A program made the translations under genes and the position numbers. The notes below the pieces were generated by a model. It had not been told where the DNA came from. It worked only from the letters and a program-made list of their open reading frames with translations, and did no database searches. This document shows positions 26,862-39,112 of a DNA stretch of 64,000 bases, in pieces. Numbering within the stretch: the first letter of the stretch is position 1; each line of letters opens with the position of its first letter. Source of the stretch: Strongylocentrotus purpuratus (lineage: Eukaryota; Echinodermata; Echinoidea; Camarodonta; Strongylocentrotidae); the NCBI RefSeq assembly GCF_000002235.5, contig NW_022145596.1:1606852-1670851 (forward strand). The letters run 5' to 3'.

Positions 26862-27605
26862 CTGTAAGGAAACAGGAAACATTGATGTTAAATAAATCAA
26901 TAGAAACACTTCATACCACAACAAAACAGCTATCATGAACTTAAATGGTGATCTACAAAAATATTATATTCCAAACTACGAGCTTTACTTGTTTTCTACA
27001 CCTTGCAGAAAAGAAAGGAATGAAACTTTAGTGGAAGTTCTTTATAATAAAAGATATTCAAACATTTGTTTGCCTCCATTGTAAAAATCTATATTTGTCC
27101 CACCATGAATTAACCATATACATTTAACAATTAATTATTTATAACCTTATCAAGTTTTAAATACTTTAAGAATGTGAAAAGTCAATTTGTTTCAATTTAT
27201 GTTTCTTGAGAATATGACATGTTAAACCTCACATCTAAAATTATTCAACAAATGCCCTAATTCAAACGAATCCAAATTTCTTGAGTTACAAAAAACACAA
27301 AAATAATCAAATTTAAGAGGGGTAGGAATAATTCAGTTGTTAACTGTTGCCTGGATATCTGACCTAATGTGACTTCTTTCATTCTAACAAAAGGTAAGCT
27401 GCTAAAATTAATGAAATGCAGCAGAAGTGCAATCTCATAGTGAGAGGGAAGGGATGTTGAGAAAGGGGCTTAATGAAATCATAGACCAGACATTTTTATA
27501 CATAATGGCACCCCTATGTAAGACTGTCATGTATGAAGGCTGTGGGGATTATTCTATTGCTTTTTTAAGCTGTTTAAATATGCAGGATCTCCAGGTTTAG
27601 CACTG

Positions 27606-28741
27606 GTGGAGGAAAAGGAGGGAGAGGAGGGAGAGGAGGGAGAGGAGAGGAGGGAGAGGAGGGAGAGGAGGGAGAGGAGGGAGAGGAGGGAGAGGAGGGA
27701 GAGGAGGGAGAGGAGGGAGAGGAGGGAGAGGAGGGAGAGGAGGGAGAGGAGGGAGAGGAGGGAGAGGAGGGAGAGGAGGGATGGAGGAGGGAGAGGAGGG
27801 AGAGGAGGGAGAGGAGGGAGAGGAGGGAGAGGAGGGAGAGGAGGGAGAGGAGGGATGGAGGAGGGAGAGGAGGGAGAGGAGGGAGAGGAGGGCGAGGAGG
27901 GAGGGGAGGGAGGGGAGGGAGAGGAGGGAGAGGAGGGAGGGGAGGGAGGGGAGGGAGGGGAGGGAGAGGAGGGAGAGGAGGGAGAGGAGGGAGAGGAGGG
28001 AGAGGAGGGAGAGGAGGGAGAGGAGGGAGAGGAGGGATGGAGGAGGGAGAGGAGGGAGAGGAGGGAGAGGAGGGAGAGGAGGGAGAGGAGGGATGGAGGA
28101 GGGAGAGGAGGGAGAGGAGGGAGAGGAGGGCGAGGAGGGAGGGGAGGGAGGGGAGGGAGAGGAGGGAGGGGAGGGAGGGGAGGGAGGGGAGGGAGGGGAG
28201 GGAGGGGAGGGAGAGGAGGGAGAGGAGGGAGAGGAGGGAGAGGAGGGAGAGGAGGGAGAGGAGGGAGAGGAGGGATGGAGGAGGGAGAGGAGGGAGAGGA
28301 GGGAGAGGAGGGAGGGGAGGGAGAGGAGGGAGAGGAGGGAGAGGAGGGATGGAGGAGGGAGAGGAGGGAGAGGAGGGCGAGGAGGGAGGGGAGGGAGGGG
28401 AGGGAGGGGAGGGAGAGGAGGGAGAGGAGGGAGAGGAGGGAGAGGAGGGAGAGGAGGGAGAGGAGGGAGAGGAGGGAGAGGAGGGAGAGGAGGGAGAGGA
28501 GGAGAGGAGGGAGAGGAGGGAGGGGAGGGAGAGGAGGGAGAGGAGGGAGAGGAGGGATGGAGGAGGGAGAGGAGGGAGAGGAGGGAGAGGAGGGCGAGGA
28601 GGGAGGGGAGGGAGGGGAGGGAGGGGAGGGAGAGGAGGGAGAGGAGGGAGAGGAGGGAGAGGAGGAGAGAGGAGGGATGGAGGAGGGAGAGGAGGGAGAG
28701 GAGGGAGAGGAGGGAGAGGAGGGAGAGGAAGGAGAGGAGAT
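27606..28741. repeat. Purine-only minisatellite, ~9-bp unit GGGAGAGGA, higher-order organised
   Basis: More than 1.1 kb with nearly every plus-strand base A or G. The base unit is ggagagga(g) of 9 bp. Marker variants ggatggagg (near 27779, 27853, 28035, 28091, 28274, 28348, 28555, 28675) and gggcgagg (near 27890, 28128, 28376, 28592) recur. Marker-to-marker spacings of about 238, 248 and 216 bp and a near-constant 37-bp offset between the two marker types show a higher-order repeat. It lies inside intron 1 of the transporter gene. Open frames of up to 400 codons here exist on both strands purely because the tract lacks stop triplets. Confidence 0.97.
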
Positions 28742-31009
28742 GGGGACAGTGATCACTCAATCATCTACATCCAGAGGATAGCAACTAGAGAAAAGAAGTC
28801 ATGCTGTTCTCCAATCAATGAAATCACCCGCTTCGGTTCAGTAATGAATAATAAAGTCGCAAGGATCAAACATTGAGTGTACCAGCTCTACTTCAAATAT
28901 ACAGAGCACATGTGTATAGATTTCTGCATGCATAGAGCAATGTATGGTCCAGATTCTACCTATTCAGTTAAAGCAAACAAATATTATGTTCACAAAAGGA
29001 TAACTTGGACCTCAGACTAACTTCCTTTGTTAAACCTTATTTCTAACAAAACCTAAACCTAGCATATAGGTTTAAATTTTAGAAGAGAATATAGGCTTGT
29101 TTAAGTATGCTAAGAGATGCTCAGATCACTATCAAAGATATGTATATATTTATTAATTAGTCTTGTTTTAATAGGGTGGCTCCATCAGTAGTTAAATATT
29201 GTTTTCCGTGGATATATTTCGAACATAAAGATGGAAAAACTACCCATATCTTATGTAACCAAGAACCTGTACACATGTATACCAGGTGGAAGCTTTAATG
29301 GTCAACACTTAAGAAAAGCTGCATTATAATCATCATGATTTGATTCTCAATCTATTTTAACCAGTTGAAAACCACACCTGGAAAAAAATAGGATGGAACT
29401 CACTTGAAATACTGTATGTATTAAATGAAAATATTATTCCACAAGGTTAACATAGAGTTAATTAAGTTTGATCTTTAGACAGTACTTCGTCACGTCTTAA
29501 TCAGAACAGGAGAAGGACAGTGAGAGAGTGATTTGTACAATAACAAACTTACAATTTCCCTTATTCCTATTTGGAAAACCTATATATAACATTTCATGGA
29601 CAAAATAATAATGGAAACTAGTTTTAAATACTGTACTGACAGCTTTGTGTGCCTATGGGTAAAATTTGTGGATACAAAAACAACAACCAAGTTTTCCATT
29701 TATGGAAGATTACTCTCATGATGCACAATTTGTACATGATAAGGAGAAATTTAAAAAATAATAAAAATAAGATGTGAATTCTAAGAGAAAATAGGAATCA
29801 TACAATTACTATGCAGAATTTTCTTCTTAAAATTATAAATTAAACTTGGCAAAGAAAAGGATTTTGAGACAGGTTTGTACGAGACTTTTACAGTTCACCC
29901 TAGATACATTAATAGAATTGCAAAAAGAAAAATGTGAAGACATCTATTGACAAATAAACCTCTTCAAAAGTCTTTTACAAATGGTAGGTGACATAAACCA
30001 CGCGACTAAACACTTCTGTCAAATGACGTTGCTAAGCATTTTCTTCTCCTATTCTCTATGTGGCGCGTAACAAAAAAGTAATCTCACTCTCTCACTTGCT
30101 GTCTGTGATGGCACTGAAAATCAATAGGTGAATCCAGCATGTACAGCTCAGTCCAGCTGCCTTTCAATTATGACCACCCTGATGAAACATTGATTGACAT
30201 TTTAAGCTTAAAAGAAGCCGGCCATTCATGAGCAGTGTGTAAACATGTGTACCCCTGTAATTAGGTAACTCGGCTACCAATATGACCTTTTGATGCTGGA
30301 ACAAGTATCTAAGTTTCTCTCCCATCCCTCCCCTCCACCCCCACCCCATTTTTAGTCCGCCAAACGTAGAAATTATCTTGACTCCCACTCTGGATTTGAA
30401 TTGATCCCTTGCGAACCAATATAGGACTTTCAAGGATATTTTATAATTAGTCATTACATATGCATTTAAAATACGGGTTTTACAGTATTATCCCATATGC
30501 TCTTGTTTTAAATGACAGATCCCAGACCCAAAATATCTGTGAGAGATGCAAAAAACAGAAACTAAAACCAGTATTTATTGGCATACTGAGTTCTGCTATC
30601 TTCTGAAAATAGAATATCAAATATCATAATCTCTACCAGCTTTTAACCTATAAACTTGGGGTTTTTAATCAATAAATATTATTCAAAGGCATTTGTCATG
30701 ATCAATGATTATTTCTGACATTGATTTAGTTTACATATGTTTACCATATGGTCACCGTGAGGGCATTTATGGCAACTACTAACACAAAGGCTTTTTCATT
30801 CTACCAAGTCCTCATTTCTCTCATGGGTATGATGTAACATCTGTTTTCTAGCTTATTAGAGAATCTATTACAAATCAATTGGTGTTGAGAGTGCATACAT
30901 TATATATGATCAATTGTGTAATCACATTAAAGATTAAGGGGCTAAACAATAGTAATTATTCTGCAGTAAATTCAACTCACCATTTCCGGACAGTTCTTAA
31001 AATTAATTA

Positions 31010-31344
31010 TTAAAGGGACATGTTTAGAATGAATTATCAGTGTTTTTACTCCTATGTTTAGTCATATTCAGAAAGGAATACCAGAGTTTAGGGGAAAAGA
31101 AAAGAATGTGTCTCAAATCTAAGTCTTTAAGTTTGAAGGGGTCGACGATTAGTGAATGTAATACATTCATGAGACATCTCAAAAGAGCATTTTGTCATGA
31201 AATGGAACATTTTACTCAGTTGCACTTGCCTACACCTTTTGCTTTTTAGAACTTCTCTATCATAATAAAATATGAAATGAACGTATTTTCCATACACTTG
31301 ATTAGACAAGCCTGCACACTAATACTATTCTAGTGTCTCTTTAA
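31010..31344. mobile_element. Possible degenerate TTAA inverted-repeat element
   Basis: The left end ttaaagggacatgtttagaat and the complement of the right end, ttaaagagacactagaatag, are similar, and TTAA occurs at both ends. The arms decay quickly, so this is tentative. Confidence 0.35.
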
Positions 31345-32603
31345 ATATGCGCAATGCATGCAGCTGAGATGCAACATTCACCACTTAAATAGGTTAATAT
31401 AATCAAAATGTCAAATTCTGCAGCAGGCTAGAATCTGTAAATGTCAAATTTATCCACTCTTTCATATCAAAGCAAATTACATACAATAATAAACAGACTC
31501 TTGTTATCTGAAAATTGCAAAATAAGAGGGAGTACCAGTTGCACATAACTTCCCCCCCCCCCCCAAAAAAAAAGGGATATTTAATTCAAGCATATGGTGC
31601 AGGTGTGTATATGTTTGTATCTCTGCCTACAAAGAAAGAATTAAATGCAAGAAGCAATTTCATTTGCATCAAATTACCCTCCCACAAAATTAATGAAATC
31701 TCATTACAATATATTCTCTTGCGATTAGCTGACAATTTCTTACCTGCCTTTTTGATTTTTTTTCCTGGCATTTTATATTATTTAGGTTATTTGTATGCAG
31801 TTCAATCTGTATACCTTTAATAGCTGACTGGAATTAAGCCTTTAGAATTTAAAGAAATTAATTTTGTAATCATCACTGAAAGTTCATGCTTTCCAATAAA
31901 AACAATCAGACACAATTTGTTCCTTACATAGCATCAAGCCTAGAAATTGATTATATACTTTGAGGAAACACATACAGGAATCAAGAACGTGTTATGGTAT
32001 CACAATCAAATAAAAAGAAAAGATTATCATTTAACAGCGTTGCCCGATTCAAAATTCAAGGGAAATACTTTGATTTATTTATTTGATTTATTTATTTCTG
32101 TTTGATTTTCTTTTTCTTTTGCATTTTTACAAATATATAACAAACAAACCATTGCAGATTCTGTATCTGTATTGTTATCATTAATTATTATCAAGCAAAA
32201 TTAGGCTTACATATATATCTAAGCATAGATGAACATAATATAATGTAGCTACAACTGAAACAAACAAACCAAGCCAACATCCCAGGATGGCATCCACCAT
32301 ACCCAAAGTGATTATGACTTGGTTCTGGTAGGCTATACTCCATCATGAGAATGCTTATTGGATAATGTCAATCATAATAGATTCTACTAGCGTCCTGATG
32401 ACATTTCACAAACCTATAATCTTCTTATCTCATACAGATTAGGACCCAGATATGTGCTGTAGTTATTAAATGCAGAAGGCCATTCTGTGATGAGTCACAT
32501 CTACCATTTTCTTCAAGGCAATGGTGTACAGGAATGTAATTATCATTTGATCAAACTACTTTATTCAATAAACAACTAAATTCCAATGATGGCAAATTAT
32601 GAT

Positions 32604-32981
32604 ATCATTTATAATTTGTATACTTAGAACTGATGTGGAGAAACATCATTTATAATTTGTATACTTAGAACTGATGTGGAGAAACATCATTTATAATTTG
32701 TATACTTAGAACTGATGTGGAGAAACATCATTTATAATTTGTATACTTAGAACTGATGTGGAGAAACATCATTTATAATTTGTATACTTAGAACTGATGT
32801 GGAGAAACATCATTTATAATTTGTATACTTAGAACTGATGTGGAGAAACATCATTTATAATTTGTATACTTAGAACTGATGTGGAGAAACATCATTTATA
32901 ATTTGTATACTTAGAACTGATGTGGAGAAACATCATTTATAATTTGTATACTTAGAACTGATGTGGAGAAACATCATTTAT
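32604..32981. repeat. 41-bp minisatellite, nine near-identical copies
   Basis: The unit runs from atcatttataatttgtatac to gatgtggagaaac, 41 bp, repeated head to tail nine times plus a 9-bp partial copy. No substitutions were noticed between the central copies, which indicates recent expansion or homogenisation. It sits in intron 1 of the transporter gene. The repeats abut without spacers. Confidence 0.97.
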
Positions 32982-33686
32982 CATTTGAACATGATACTTC
33001 ACAGAGGAGAATAATAAGTTATACTGTTGTCTGAAATTAGATTATATAAGAAATAATCAGAAAATGTGGTTGAAGTTATGGAACCACACTTTTCCCTCAA
33101 AAATTCAAACAGAACTTAAACTCCATCTCATAATATGAGATGTGATATAGAAAGTAATGCTATTCCTGAAAACAGAATTTAACAAAAAATGTGCTGAGAG
33201 TGAAAAAGTATTAACATTGGAATCTACATCACATCCTACATAAGCTACCTTGGATTACAGTGAATCTACATGTATAATCAACAATAGATGTATATGTATA
33301 TTATTTCTATGAACAGTTTGCAATCAGTTTGCATCATATTCTTACAATTTTACTTCCACTTGAATTTAGTGATTTGTCATGCTTTATCTCTTTCCGCCCT
33401 CATCATCCATCACTCCAAATTTTTAGACATCTCACAATATTTACTTATGTTACAGATCTCTCAATGTATAATTAGCTTGCTTAAAAGTCACTGAAAACAT
33501 TGACATTTACCTCTCTACATTAGATACTGTTTTATTCATAGTTCTAAATCAAGATCCTTGAATGTCTCTTTTTTTCTTTAAAAAACTTGTCTCCCTTCTC
33601 TTTCTCACAAATCTCTCCCTTTTCCTCTCCATTCCTCCTCTTTCTTCCTGATTCCTCCTATCCATATTACAACCCTGTCTGCTGAG

Positions 33687-33739
33687 AGCCAGAAGGGTGT
33701 TAACCCATTAACAAAGATCTAGCTAACACCCTCCTGGCT
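33687..33739. other. Candidate RNA hairpin, 16-bp stem
   Basis: AGCCAGAAGGGTGTTA pairs with TAACACCCTCCTGGCT (one G/A difference) around a ~21-nt loop, within intron 1. The size is compatible with a short pre-miRNA-like hairpin or a tiny MITE remnant. It is not a known miRNA to me. Confidence 0.4.
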
Positions 33740-34747
33740 ACCAATAGACTAATACACATGTGTCTCGACCAGCGATATTCAACCCAGTCATCCTTGAGAG
33801 TATATTAAATGGGCTTTTAAAGTGCGGCATATTAAATAGGGTTTTAAGGTCCTGTACATCAAATGGAGTTTTATTCCTGTAGCGCATCCTGAACTACTCT
33901 ACCAGACTAGACCATATATACTTCCAATGCATCATGATTATGAAGGGTGCCTCCCCTGGGGGCAAAGCACCCATTACAAACATCAGTACAGTCATATAAC
34001 ACACACTAAACACTTTTCTTTCATGCAAGAAAACATCCCAACATATGATGCAACATGAAAATATATTTTATTTTTGATGCGTGCGTATCTTTTCACGATA
34101 ACATTTTCATGCGCTATTCATCATAAGGCTGACTAAGGTAATATGATACTCACAGTATTGATGGCAGAATTTCATTTCTGTTTTCAATTTTTTACCAACT
34201 GTGTTTAGATTTGGGATGCTGTTTGCACAAATGCCTTCTGAATTGTACCACTCATATTATTTGCCCAAATGGTACTAAATCTGGGACAAGTCATTCCCTT
34301 TTGAACTACTGACTTACCAACTGTAAATATATAGTTTGTATAGCCAGACAGTATATGTATCTGTAGATAGAATTAACTGCCTATATTCACATTACCTTAA
34401 ATAATCTTTGAAAGGTGAGAGAAGTAAATGATAGTTGTATCATTTTATGTAAGTGGAAAACAGTTAGGAGTAGATGTTAATGATGATAGATGTACTTTTT
34501 ATTTTCTGTTGATCTTGAAACAAAATTGCGAGCTACTTTAATAGAGAAATTTGATGCTGAATGCTAGTTTGATGAATTATAATACATGCATATAATATGA
34601 ATTGGGTACAACAAATCTACAGATCATTGAGTTGAAGCAATTGATATTTGTGATACAATCTTCAAATAATTCTGACTTTGATGACGTTTACTTTTTCAAA
34701 TACAGCCCAAACGTAATGTAAACTATTAAAACTTACATTCACCTCCC

Positions 34748-35091
34748 CAGGCGCGGATCCACGAGCCCAATTCTTCCGGCCCGGCTATGGCAAGCCCATT
34801 GTGTAAAAACTAGATAAACTCAGTTTATCAGAAAAACTGTGTTTATCAATGATAAACTCAGTTTACCAACTGATAAACTGAGTTTTTCTGATAAACTGAG
34901 TTTATCAACTGATAAACTCTGTTTATCTGATAAACTCTGTTTATCTGTTGATAAACTGAGTTTATCAACTGATAAACTGAGTTTTTCTGTTAAACTGTGT
35001 TTATCTGTTGATAAACTGAGTTTATCTAGTTTTTACACAAAGGGCTTGCCATAGCCGGGCCGGAAGAATTGGGCTCGTGGATCCGCGCCTG
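34748..35091. mobile_element. 344-bp non-autonomous element, 83-bp inverted repeats, palindromic core, 8-bp target duplication
   Basis: Starts CAGGCGCGGATCCACGAGCC and ends with its complement. The inverted repeats match over 83 bp with a single mismatch. A perfect 8-bp duplication, cacctccc, flanks both sides (34740-34747 and 35092-35099), as in hAT-type insertions. Between the arms lie about nine ~20-bp units of gataaactgagtttatc, itself a near-perfect palindrome. No transposase is present. The low arm divergence means a young insertion. It sits in intron 1, 88 bp from the donor of the ATG exon. An apparent 71-codon frame with DKLSLS repeats is a by-product of the array. Confidence 0.93.
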
Positions 35092-35179
35092 CACCTCCCC
35101 CCCCCCCCTCCCCCATCAATCCCTCCCAAGATACTTCATCCAGAGTCAACACAAATTGAGTCAAAGTAATTAGACTCAC

Positions 35180-35243
35180 CGGCCAAATGTGTGAAATAGA
35201 CCGCCTTGACAGGCAGGAGAGCCCGGTTAATGTGAATCTTCAT
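35180..35243 (-). CDS. MFSD6: MFSD6-like transporter, coding exon 1 (start codon)
   Basis: 64 coding nt, residues 1-22 (first base of Gly22). The ATG at 35243 is the only in-frame ATG after a TGA at 35423-35421. It encodes MKIHINRALLPVKAVYFTHL, a short basic lead into the first membrane helix, matching the family pattern of Lys/Asn-rich start then LLPVKA-YF. Donor G|GTGAGT at 35179 is phase 1 and joins the main exon in frame. The exon probably extends upstream as 5' UTR to 35454, where tttgttttaatgcctcag forms a good acceptor, so at least one non-coding leader exon should lie further upstream. Confidence 0.85.
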
Positions 35244-35454
35244 CTTGGAATCTTTTCGCAAGTCGGTATTCTCTTTCCGCTTGTCTCTGTCGACGTGGTT
35301 ATTACTTTCTGGAGGCTTGTGTTCCGTCTGGTTGTGGCCCCGAGTAGCTGCATGCTGAATTATGAATGTTGGTTTCAAATGATGACACCCTCTGTTTCTC
35401 CCATCTCCGTCATTTGTTATTCAATTCCTTAGAGACCGGCAAAGCTCTGCTCTC
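35244..35454 (-). other. 5' UTR part of the ATG exon, MFSD6-like gene
   Basis: Bounded upstream by a pyrimidine-rich acceptor ending cctcag at 35456-35455. It contains an in-frame stop and no in-frame ATG. A second weaker acceptor (ataattcag, exon start 35354) could shorten it. Confidence 0.55.
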
Positions 35455-38400
35455 CTGAGGCATTAAAACAAAAAGGATATCACAATTTAGAAAAGAGAGA
35501 CATTTATGGTATTTGATATGGCTGTTGTGATTCTAACATACCACATTTTTAAGAAATCGAGGTACTGACTAGAAAACAAAACACAATTGTTGACTATCTC
35601 CTCCTTTTTTACCAACTGGATTTAAAAACAAAATCTTTGTATTTCTATTTGTATTTCTTGACATACAAATAAATGGTTTCTTCATCAGCCTTGAGCTCAT
35701 TTTCTAGATCATTTTGTGGATAACTTGCATCAGTATAAATGAGCTTTCAGAAGCTGTCATTTTTCATAGGTTTTTGTAACTCTTCTCTGAATTCAGCTAT
35801 CATCAACACTAATAACAAAACTGATTCATATGAGCAACTCTTAAATAATTCATGACAACTTACGAAAGTAGTCGACATTACTGTCGGAGAAAAAATATAA
35901 TGAACAAAACAGGAATGTAAAGCTCAAAATCAATTATCATTATAACCTGATTGAAAGCAAGTAGCATATCAAACCACTGTCATGTAATGAAAATATCACA
36001 CATATATGATAAACCTGTATAAATAGAATTTTACTTTTAAACTCAATTCTTCCATTACACATTATTTTTCCATTCTATATTGCATTTCATTCATCATGAA
36101 TACCACAATCTATAACACATTCACTTTTTTTTTTTGCATTATCTATTTTATTCATTCCGCATTATTCATATCTTGTCTGTTAGAAAACCACAGCCATCAT
36201 AAAGACAATAATTGTTTTCTCATCATCAGTTGGTTTAAGAGAACCTCCCTGATTATTAAATTTCAATCAAATATCTATCTTGCTCCTAGCACCGACCACA
36301 AGGTAGTATGCAAACTTAATTGAGAAATGAAGATTTCACTCCTCAGGGCCTGCTGCGCACTGAGTAGTTAATAAACCTAGATTCATAGTCTCACGTTCCA
36401 TCCTAAAATAGTTTGTGTGTCTAGTGACCCAAGATATTTAAAGATGAAGTTGAGTTCTGGTCATGCGATTGCATTGTGAAAGAAACGGTGTGGAACCGAC
36501 CAGAAAAGGTTGATCCTCTAGCATATAAGAAGTTGTGTGTATTGCAAGGTTCTGGAATCATCAAAATAATAAGAAATTTGGCCAAGTCTTGGTAAAGTTA
36601 CAAACACTTGCACAGAAAGATGTATATGGGACTACACGAACACGTGGCGTAAAAAGCCGCCCCCCCCCCCCGATTTTTACGATGTTACATGCATATTTAG
36701 AATATGAAGGCATTTGAAGAGCCATGCTTTTCAGGGAACATGTCTTAACTGATGTTCTTCCACACTTGCATGATAAGAATAAGCAATGCTCACGAATTAT
36801 TTTTCACCGCTTCCCAGAACTCAACCTTCTCTTTAATCACCAACGGTACTGAAATATTATGTTTGAATTAGAAAGGAGAAACAACATGTTAACTAACATC
36901 TAAATTTCAATTTACTTGGGGAGCTAGTATCAACATCATATTTTGTTTTAGTTGGGGGGGGGGGGGGGTGACACCACCGATTAGTAACATTCCCCTGCTT
37001 TAAGGAGTGTGTGGCATAAAGTATTGTAAGTGCCAAAATAGAATTAAAATTAGGCATAAATACAAGATGAAATAGGCTCAGGGAATAGGAAACAAGAAGA
37101 GAAAAGCAGTGATAATGAAAACCTGAATTTAAAGAAAAGGTTTTTTTTCAAAAGCAATACATGCATGTTTTTCACAAAAAAATATTGCCAATTGGTAGGT
37201 AAAATATTTTTGTTTCAAAAGATACATGAAATAAGTATTGATCATTCTTAATTTGTCTTCCATCATCCAAATAGCAATTACTTGAAGGTATTTACACTTG
37301 TTATTAATGATAGAAAATATAGCTTATGTACACTTCATATATTTAAGACCCTTGAGATTATATTTCACTGATTAAAACGTATGCTACATCACACACTCCA
37401 TCACACCCACCTAAATTTATTACTAAGCTGATACGTGTTACAGGTAGTAATGGTTTTGGCAGATGGTGTTTAAGTTCAGGTGAGAGTGAAAGCCGGTAAC
37501 TCGATCCCCCAAATTAATGCTCCATCTCAATTTTTGATCCAGTGTCCCTCTCTTAAAAGGGTTTATTTCCTCCTTAAGAGACCGGTCCTTAAACCCCATC
37601 AATCAACTTCAAAGTCATTTGAAGCTTGTAAGTAGAAGACAAGATGGGGGTGTAAAGGAGATGAAGAGCATCGTGTTTGGAACATGGAAATCCAAAAGGC
37701 TTTATAACATGTACCGGTATGTAGAGTATTCATGTATGCATGGATGAAACTTATAGTCCCTCATCGCTGCATGGGTTTGAAATATGACGCTTTAAGCAAG
37801 ACCATCAGATAATATCCAAGTATCTATGAAAAGAAATTTTGCTTCAAGAAAATGTAAGTGAAACACTAGTAATGATTCATCCAAAACGGTTTCCAATAGA
37901 TATTTCCATCATATTAAAATTGAATTAGGCCTTATGGCTGCAATTAGCTTTAATAATATACATATATTCCTTAAAACATATTTCTCTCCCTCCCTCCCTC
38001 CCCCTTCTTTGCTAAGCCCGCTTCTCCCTCTCTCTCTCTCTCTCTTGCTGTATCTCTCTGTCTCTCTCTTGCTGGATCTTTTCCCTCAGTCTCTCTCACA
38101 TGCATATACATACATCCTTATACAAGCATGAATAACGCACTTACTGCCTATAATTTTGAAGACAAAAGAGCAACGGAAGGCTTTCTTTACCACAGAATTT
38201 TCTGCATGAGTCAAAGAACATACAGGGCCTGGATAGAATTAATGAATATAAACAACCACCTTAGATTTTCTATTCACATTACAGCAGTCACTTTGTTCTA
38301 CAGAAAGGGGCTCAAAATAGACAGTTTTTAGAATATGATCAAACCAGTATCACATTGAAGCAAAAAACATACTTTTTCATGGCTTCCCCAAAAGATGAAA

Positions 38401-38563
38401 TAACATTGTAAATTCTTTCCGGAAAACAGATAAAAAACTATTCATCTATCACTTTAACCAAATGATGAATCAATATATTCAAAGCTCACATGAGAGAGAA
38501 AAAAATAGGCTTTTTTATGATTATGCTCCTATTGTACTTTAAATACAAGAAATTAATGAATAA
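35455..38563. other. Probable leader intron, nothing recognised
   Basis: A+T-rich with C/G homopolymers near 36660 and 36955 and a short (TC)n tract near 38020-38045. No exon was recognised. Confidence 0.4.
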
Positions 38564-39112
38564 TTAAAGGGAAAGTCCACCCCCAAAATAAGTTTGTTTC
38601 GATAGAGGCAGAATAATAAGAAAATCAGGTGAGTGAAAGTTTGAGCAAATTCTGAATGAAAATAAGAAAGTTATGAATTATTGAAGTTGTGATCAATCAA
38701 ACACAAATTGGCAACTCTATGACGTATCATGCGAGCTCAACTTCCATTTGCTCAGTACTAAAAAAATCTAAAATTTTCATTTTCCCTCAAGAAAAATTTC
38801 AACCATACATGCACCCTAAATATAATAATTGCAAATATGTTTCTATACTCCCCCTGCAAGGAACAAATATATATTCCGTCATCAATAACGAAGAAAACAT
38901 GATTTTATGGAATATTATGCACAAAGCAAATGAAGGAGAGCTCGTATAATAAGTCACAGAGTTGCCAATTTGTATTTGATTGATCACGACTTCAATAATT
39001 CATAACTTTCTTATTTTTATGCAGAATTTGCTCAAACTTTCACTCACCTGATTTTCTTATTATTCTGCCTCTATCGAAACAAACATATTTTGGGGGTGGA
39101 CTTTCCCTTTAA
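38564..39112. mobile_element. TTAA-flanked foldback element, ~160-bp arms
   Basis: Starts TTAAAGGGAAAGTCCACCCC and ends with the complement. The arms remain nearly identical for about 160 bp, through gatagaggcagaataataag, ttgagcaaattctg and caattggcaactct-type blocks on both sides. The central ~220 bp is not inverted. It has a TTAA target site. Same family as 19932-20277, with related fragments at 16980-17151 and 48832-48970. Non-autonomous; the family assignment (Kolobok-like) is inferred from TTAA alone. Confidence 0.9.

Larger units (their letters stand above)
26862..35179 (-). other. Intron 1 of the MFSD6-like gene
   Basis: 8.3-kb phase-1 intron, donor G|GTGAGT at 35179 and acceptor at 26862. 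It holds the purine minisatellite, the 41-bp minisatellite, a hairpin at 33687 and the 344-bp palindromic element 88 bp from the donor. The stretches 28760-31009 and 31345-32603 show nothing else recognisable. Confidence 0.85.

Noticed and set aside
27554..28876. Several 279-400-codon open frames on both strands (Ser/Pro/Leu-rich or Arg/Glu/Gly-rich)
   Set aside because: All lie in the purine minisatellite, occur in multiple frames and strands at once, and exist only because the tract has no stop triplets.
32604..32981. CRISPR-like regular repeats
   Set aside because: The 41-bp units abut directly with no unique spacers, in a eukaryotic intron.
34839..35054. 71-codon frame with DKLSLS heptads
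   Set aside because: Translation of the palindromic array inside the 344-bp transposon; the array period, not selection, keeps it open.
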